Positions 9,239 through 12,715 of a DNA stretch of 12,715 nt are shown piece after piece (the stretch's first letter is position 1; every line of letters starts with the position of its first letter). Made by a program: the position numbers and the translations under genes. Source of the stretch: Armatimonadota bacterium (lineage in GTDB: Bacteria > Armatimonadota > Fimbriimonadia > Fimbriimonadales > Fimbriimonadaceae); assembly GCA_023423495.1 (NCBI GenBank), contig JAFAFM010000121.1, positions 1 through 12,715 on the forward strand, written 5' to 3'. Below the pieces are notes generated by a model that was not told the DNA's origin, searched no databases, and worked only from the letters and a program-made list of their open reading frames with translations.

Positions 9239-10408
9239 ATGCCAGTTGAAAATGGGTTAGCAACACCACCGCGAAGAGGACGCGCAATCACCGTGCGCAC
9301 GCCCGGCCGACATTCCTTCGCGGAAGCCAGCGCAAACCCGCTCCTGGATGATCCGAACGCCGAACCAGCAGAAGACGATCTGTTGGCCCTTACGGATGGC
9401 GAAGAGGAAGTTGAAGAGGGCGAAGAAGAGCAGCGCGTTCCGGATGATTCCGAAGAGCTTGAGATGTGGATGCGGCAGACTCGCCGCGCCTCGCTGCTGA
9501 CGCCTGAGCAAGAAGTGCACCTGGCCGTCCGAGTTATGGCTAAGGAACTCGCCGACAAAGGAAAGAGCGCCGACCTACTTCGCCTCCTTCAGCGAAGCGA
9601 GCTTGCACACATGGGTCGCCCGACCGAGCTGACGCCGATGGTCATTCGCCGCATTGAGTCCGAAGGAATCGAGGCGAAGCGACACCTCATCGAGAGCAAC
9701 CTGCGATTGGTCGTATCCATTGCCAAGAAGTATAACGCCCGCGGCATTCCGCTTGCGGATCTGATTCAAGAGGGCAACCTCGGTCTTATCCGCGCGGTTG
9801 AGAAGTTTGACTGGTCCAAGGGTTTCCGCTTCTCCACTTACGCGACTTGGTGGATTCGCCGAGCCATTGCTCGCGCAATTATCAACCAGGGACGGACGAT
9901 CCGGATTCCGGTCTACGTTGCGGAGTTGATCAACAAGGTTGTCAAGACGGCCTCCCGACTTCAGCAGGAGCTTCAGCGCGAAGCAACGGAAGAGGAAATC
10001 AGCCGAGAAGTTGGCTTGTCGGTCGACCGCGTTCGTGAAATGATGCGCGTTGCCGTGGAGCCGATCTCGCTTGAGACTCCGGTTGGCGAAAAGGACAACT
10101 CCTCCATCGGAGACTTTGTCCAGAGCACGAACATGCCCACTCCTGGCGATGTGACCTGGTCGCTAATTCGCCGTGAGGAGATCGATGGCATCCTGGGTCG
10201 GCTAACCTCTCGGGAGCGAGATGTGGTTCGACTTCGATTCGGTTTGGACGATGGACGATCGCGAACTTTGGAAGAAGTTGGCGCCGAGTTGAACGTCACT
10301 CGCGAGCGAGTACGCCAAATCGAGCTTCGAGCAATGAAGAAGCTTCGGCACATTGGCCAAGAACTGAGCGCTCAGGGCTTCACTATTACTCCGAACCCGA
10401 CCGCTTAA
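9239..10408 (+). CDS. rpoD: RNA polymerase sigma-70 family factor, probably the principal sigma
   Basis: Directs core polymerase to promoters. 389 residues. N-terminus (1-75) is a low-complexity, increasingly acidic tail (GEEEVEEGEEEQ at 54-65) instead of a recognisable region 1.1. Region 1.2 is about 76-100. Region 2 is strong: ESNLRLVVSIAKKY (152-165), LIQEGNLGLIRAVEKFDW (175-192), GFRFSTYATWWIRRAIARAI (195-214), RTIRIPV (219-225). Region 3 spans about 226-300. Region 4 has LTSRERDVVRLRFGL (322-336) and the -35 reading helix NVTRERVRQIE (352-362). Region 2.4 has R208 and A211 where E. coli RpoD has Gln437 and Thr440, residues reported to affect reading of promoter position -12. The C-terminal tail after KKLRH (GFTITPNPTA end) is atypical. 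A group 2 sigma is the alternative. A strong terminator follows. Confidence 0.92.
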   Translation: MPVENGLATPPRRGRAITVRTPGRHSFAEASANPLLDDPNAEPAEDDLLALTDGEEEVEEGEEEQRVPDDSEELEMWMRQTRRASLLTPEQEVHLAVRVMAKELADKGKSADLLRLLQRSELAHMGRPTELTPMVIRRIESEGIEAKRHLIESNLRLVVSIAKKYNARGIPLADLIQEGNLGLIRAVEKFDWSKGFRFSTYATWWIRRAIARAIINQGRTIRIPVYVAELINKVVKTASRLQQELQREATEEEISREVGLSVDRVREMMRVAVEPISLETPVGEKDNSSIGDFVQSTNMPTPGDVTWSLIRREEIDGILGRLTSRERDVVRLRFGLDDGRSRTLEEVGAELNVTRERVRQIELRAMKKLRHIGQELSAQGFTITPNPTA

Positions 10409-10542
10409 CTCCGAAGTTGACAGGGGCCGCAAGCATTTGCTTGCGGCCCTTTTTTTTGTGCCGGCGGTGTGAGGCGCGGATCGTATCTTTTAACTTGCAA
10501 AATTGCCAGCAAGACCAGCCAGGTATAAGCGCCTAAAACCAT
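10405..10542 (-). CDS. Possible 45-residue membrane peptide downstream of mscL
   Basis: ATG at 10542 follows GGGAG at a 7-nt spacing (a good Shine-Dalgarno). The product starts with a hydrophobic stretch (MVLGAYTWLVLLAILQV) followed by basic KRYDPR, like a one-helix membrane peptide. Its C-terminal half is read through the antisense of the sigma factor terminator and its stop overlaps the 3' end of that gene, which speaks against it. It lies 87 bp after mscL on the same strand. No family recognised. Confidence 0.3.
   Translation of the reverse strand: MVLGAYTWLVLLAILQVKRYDPRLTPPAQKKGPQANACGPCQLRS
10424..10457 (+). terminator. Intrinsic terminator of the sigma factor gene
   Basis: Perfect 11-bp stem GGGCCGCAAGC / GCTTGCGGCCC with loop ATTT (10424-10449), then eight Ts (10450-10457), 15 bp after the stop codon. 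A textbook rho-independent terminator on the plus strand. Confidence 0.97.
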
Positions 10543-10594
10543 GTTGGTTCTCCCTACGGAATCGTCTGTCCGCTCTTCAAATCGGGGCTAGTTG

Positions 10595-10606
10595 TTGTTC
10601 GAACAA
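10595..10606. repeat. 12-bp perfect palindrome TTGTTCGAACAA
   Basis: Exact palindrome in the gap between the convergent sigma factor and mscL genes (gap 10458-10629 otherwise holds only the candidate small ORF). It contains GTTCGAAC, reminiscent of operator half-sites, but no promoter is beside it. Possible protein-binding site or a weak mscL-end hairpin. Confidence 0.3.
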
Positions 10607-10629
10607 TGTAATAACAATCCCGCTCTTAG

Positions 10630-11142
10630 TCAAGCCTCGCTTGCCGTAACCTCGCTCGTACAGAAAGCACAGCGACTCGCGGCGGTCGGAATCTCGCTCA
10701 AGCAAAAGGGGCATTCGCGCTTCGGTTTGGGCGCGGGTGGCAGATCGCCAAATCTTGCCCTGAGTCGATTGATCATCCGCACCATGAAGAAGATCGCCAG
10801 GGCGACAATGGTGAACTGAATGACGTTGTTAATGAAGTTACCGTAGGCAAACGTCGCGACACCGGCGCCTTTGTAGTCGGAAACCGTGGATAGGGGCTTT
10901 GCCGCGTTGGCGATCTTCTCTTCTTGGCCGGGTAGGACAATGAAGAGGTTGGAATAATCCACGCGGCCGAGGACGACGCCGAGAGGCGGCATCACCAGAT
11001 CTTCGACGATCGAGTTCACAATCTTCGTAAGCGCCGCGCCCAGAATCACGCCGACGGTCAGGTCGATCACGTTCCCTTTAATCGCGAACTCGCGAAAATC
11101 TTGGAGAAACGGCTTTCGAACCCGCTTTTCTCGCTTCGGCAT
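10630..11142 (-). CDS. mscL: MscL, large-conductance mechanosensitive channel with C-terminal zinc-ribbon-like tail
   Basis: Homopentameric inner-membrane valve that opens under high membrane tension and releases solutes on hypo-osmotic shock. 170 residues versus about 130-150 usually. Seen: amphipathic N-terminus and FREFAIKGNVIDLTVGVILGAA (from 16) leading into the pore-lining TM1 (to about 52), EDLVMPPLG, a periplasmic loop (about 60-98), YGNFINNVIQF opening TM2 (about 100-126), and a proline/basic linker. The extra C-terminal part has CPFC (144-147) and CAFC (158-161): four cysteines spaced like a small zinc ribbon. ATG at 11142 is 10 bp after the stop of the LipM-like gene, so it is the last clear gene of the alr operon. 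No terminator is obvious after it. Confidence 0.96.
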   Translation of the reverse strand: MPKREKRVRKPFLQDFREFAIKGNVIDLTVGVILGAALTKIVNSIVEDLVMPPLGVVLGRVDYSNLFIVLPGQEEKIANAAKPLSTVSDYKGAGVATFAYGNFINNVIQFTIVALAIFFMVRMINRLRARFGDLPPAPKPKRECPFCLSEIPTAASRCAFCTSEVTASEA

Positions 11143-11152
11143 ACCCTAGGTT

Positions 11153-11812
11153 TTACCGGATACTCAGTGCCAGCTGGGAAAGCGCTGATGCCAGTTCATC
11201 CGCCAGCGGCGTTGGATCCCAATCCGGACCAACATAGCTGCTTGCATTCGAGAACACAGTTTCGGGATCGACCAGGGGCTGGCCCATCGGGATGCTGGCC
11301 TGGAGAAGAACGGCTTCGCGTTTGCGGCGCATCGCACACCCGCAAATCTTTAAGCCAGTGGCTGTGTCAACAATATCCATCTCCGAAGTCGCCGCGAAGC
11401 AGTCGGGCAGGCCCCGTCGCTCCTTTATCCACTCGGTATCCGCGGCGAGCGCCACATTCAAACCGCATGCGTTAAGGGCCTTGAGAATCGGCCGTGTCGC
11501 GCCGCGATAAGCCGCTTTCACCGACTTCGGCTCTGTACCCAGGATCAGCCCTGTTGGTATCGCGAGGCCGATGGTTGCGTCGTGGCCATGCAACACAGCT
11601 TGTCCACCGGTCGGACGCGCCACGTACGGCACCGCGTTCCCGGGAAGCAAATCGCGCTCCGGGTTCTGGGATCGCCCAAGACTCACCCAAGGTCCGTCCC
11701 AAAAGTACACACGCGCGCCGATACGGCCCTCTTCTGCCCCGGACAGCAGCAATGCGTCCTTGGCCATGTTGGTTGGGCCGTCTGCTTTGGGGTCGCAAGC
11801 CACCTGTATCAC
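11153..11812 (-). CDS. LipM/LplA-family enzyme: octanoyltransferase or lipoate-protein ligase
   Basis: Attaches octanoyl or lipoyl groups to a lysine of lipoyl domains (for example GcvH or 2-oxoacid dehydrogenase E2). 219 residues, somewhat shorter than LipM (about 280). Seen: NMAKDALLL (15-23), VSLGRSQ (43-49), the acyl-binding ARPTGGQAVLHG (65-76), YRGATRPIL (102-110), CFAATSEMDIV (138-148) and the lysine loop GLKICGCAMRRK (153-164), then LLQASIPMG. C138 sits where B. subtilis LipM has its acyl-carrying Cys (CFDAPS context), a residue LplA lacks, so an octanoyltransferase is favoured; LipL or a ligase remain possible. The GTG start at 11812 overlaps the alr stop as GTGA (4 bp), implying coupling. 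Confidence 0.85.
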   Translation of the reverse strand: MIQVACDPKADGPTNMAKDALLLSGAEEGRIGARVYFWDGPWVSLGRSQNPERDLLPGNAVPYVARPTGGQAVLHGHDATIGLAIPTGLILGTEPKSVKAAYRGATRPILKALNACGLNVALAADTEWIKERRGLPDCFAATSEMDIVDTATGLKICGCAMRRKREAVLLQASIPMGQPLVDPETVFSNASSYVGPDWDPTPLADELASALSQLALSIR

Positions 11813-12715
11813 ACGGTCACCCGCGGCAACAAAGGTGAGATCCTGGCAACGACTTCGTAATTGATGGTGCCGGTCTTCTGTGCGATCTCCTCCGCTGAGA
11901 TTCGCTCGTTCCCCTGAGAACCCAGAAGCACAACTTCATCTTCTGCCTGTACTTCTGGCACGTCAGAAAGGTCGATCGCGAACATATTCATCGCAATGCG
12001 ACCCAATACAGGGCACCTCATTCCGTGAACTAGCACTTCCCCGCTGTTGGATAAGCCTCTGTCGTACCCATCACTGTATCCCTGCGGGACAATCCCAATT
12101 CGTGTTTCTTTAGAGGTGATGTACGTCAATCCATAACCGACCGGGTGCTTCGGGGGCAAACTTTTCACTTGAGCCAGGTGCGATACCCAGCGCATGACCG
12201 GTCTCAGCTCCAGACTTTCCCACCTTCTGCCCAAAGATGGGGACGGATAAAGCCCGTACAAGCCAATCCCGAATCTCACCCACGAGTTTTTCGACTCTGC
12301 GGACTCGACTGCCATTGCCCCAGACGTCGCGGACTCGTGTCGTTCTACGTCTTCGGGAGCAGCTCGCTCAAATGCGGCCGATTGAGCGTTCGCGTGGGTC
12401 AGGTCTGTCGTGTCCTCGATGTTCCCGAAATGCGAATACACGGCCACGACGTCGATGTCGGAATACAGCTTGATCTCATCCAAATAGGCTTTCACGTCAT
12501 CAGGAAGCAATCCCTGACGTCCGAGCAGCGCATCTACCTTGACATGCACCCGGGCTCGGTGTCCCAGGCGCTCTGCGGCGTGCTGAAGCGAAGGCAGCCG
12601 CTTGGTGTCATAAACCGCCAGATCCGCTTCCACCGCGACAACTTCGGCGACCCGGCTGTCCGGCACATATCCTAGGACGAGGGCCGGGGGGGTGGTGGCG
12701 GGGGGCGGGGGGATT
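11809..12715 (-). CDS. alr: Alanine racemase (N-terminus cut off by window end)
   Basis: PLP enzyme converting L- to D-alanine for peptidoglycan. About 302 codons visible; the N-terminal barrel segment with the PLP lysine lies beyond the window. Seen: LVLGYVPDSRVAE, HVKVDALLGRQG with the Arg expected to contact the catalytic Tyr (usual motif DTGMGR), YSHFGNIED, ESATSGAM in place of the usual HAANSAA, RFGIGLYGLYPS, the catalytic tyrosine in VGYGLTYIT, GIVPQGYSDGYDRGLSN, LGRIAMNMFAIDL, and TINYEVVARISPLLPRV at the end. A GTG at 12666 is an internal codon, not the start: the frame runs on with family-like sequence before it. Stop overlaps the LipM-like gene by 4 bp. The first codons at the edge are low-complexity and doubtful. 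Confidence 0.95.
   Translation of the reverse strand, partial: IPPPPATTPPALVLGYVPDSRVAEVVAVEADLAVYDTKRLPSLQHAAERLGHRARVHVKVDALLGRQGLLPDDVKAYLDEIKLYSDIDVVAVYSHFGNIEDTTDLTHANAQSAAFERAAPEDVERHESATSGAMAVESAESKNSWVRFGIGLYGLYPSPSLGRRWESLELRPVMRWVSHLAQVKSLPPKHPVGYGLTYITSKETRIGIVPQGYSDGYDRGLSNSGEVLVHGMRCPVLGRIAMNMFAIDLSDVPEVQAEDEVVLLGSQGNERISAEEIAQKTGTINYEVVARISPLLPRVTV
12681..12713. other. G-rich low-complexity edge, possible assembly artefact
   Basis: Runs of 4-7 Gs with few other bases fill the last 33 bp. In the alr frame they read as Pro/Thr/Ala repeats (PPPPATTPP) where alanine racemases carry an ordinary barrel segment. This looks like poor-quality sequence at a contig end. Confidence 0.55.

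Noticed and set aside
8943..9558. 162-codon minus-strand ORF (9070-9558)
   Set aside because: Ser/Arg-rich antisense of the acidic N-terminus of the sigma factor.
10570..10627. Direct repeat CCGCTCTT (10570-10577 and 10620-10627)
   Set aside because: Only 8 bp, two copies, no mobile-element features around; likely chance.
12666..12666. GTG at 12666 as the start of alr
   Set aside because: The frame is open upstream and reads LVLGY, a normal internal racemase segment, so the gene begins beyond the window.

Overview
This window carries mostly housekeeping genes from a bacterium of moderate GC content. All recognisable proteins are bacterial, spacing is tight, and several neighbours share 4-7 bp overlaps. 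GTG and TTG starts are in use: rpoB and the LipM-like gene start with GTG, hisH with TTG. I cannot place the organism firmly. The diverged RpoB and sigma factor and the unusual gene order argue against Proteobacteria and Firmicutes. An Armatimonadota-like lineage is only a guess. Both ends cut through genes (rpoB on the left, alr on the right), and the right end dissolves into G-runs, so the window may be a whole contig.

Left block, minus strand, read right to left. A c-di-AMP (ydaO/yuaA) riboswitch with its own sigma-70-type promoter (about 6661-6813) is followed by about 200 nt with no recognised gene and a hairpin terminator (6436-6459). Then come hisB-hisH-hisA, overlapping by 4 and 7 bp, for the middle of histidine synthesis. 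Next is a small membrane/coiled-coil protein (4114-4401), then a 245-bp spacer with a good promoter. Last is rpoB, which fills 1-3868 and lacks only its C-terminus. RpoB carries unusual residues in the rifampicin pocket and an extra block of about 110 residues near its C-terminus.

Middle block, plus strand. sucD (succinyl-CoA synthetase alpha, without sucC beside it) and a NifS/IscS-type cysteine desulfurase lie 60 bp apart. After a 300-bp gap holding a promoter, leader hairpins and a 19-codon upstream ORF comes a sigma-70 family factor, probably the main one. It ends at a textbook terminator (10424-10457).

Right block, minus strand. alr (alanine racemase, partial), a LipM/LplA-type lipoyl-metabolism enzyme and mscL (mechanosensitive channel with a C-terminal four-cysteine tail) form one tight operon converging on rpoD.

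The best leads are the c-di-AMP riboswitch with no obvious target gene, the RpoB insert and rifampicin-pocket changes, the structured leader with uORF before the sigma factor, and the sigma region 2.4 substitutions.
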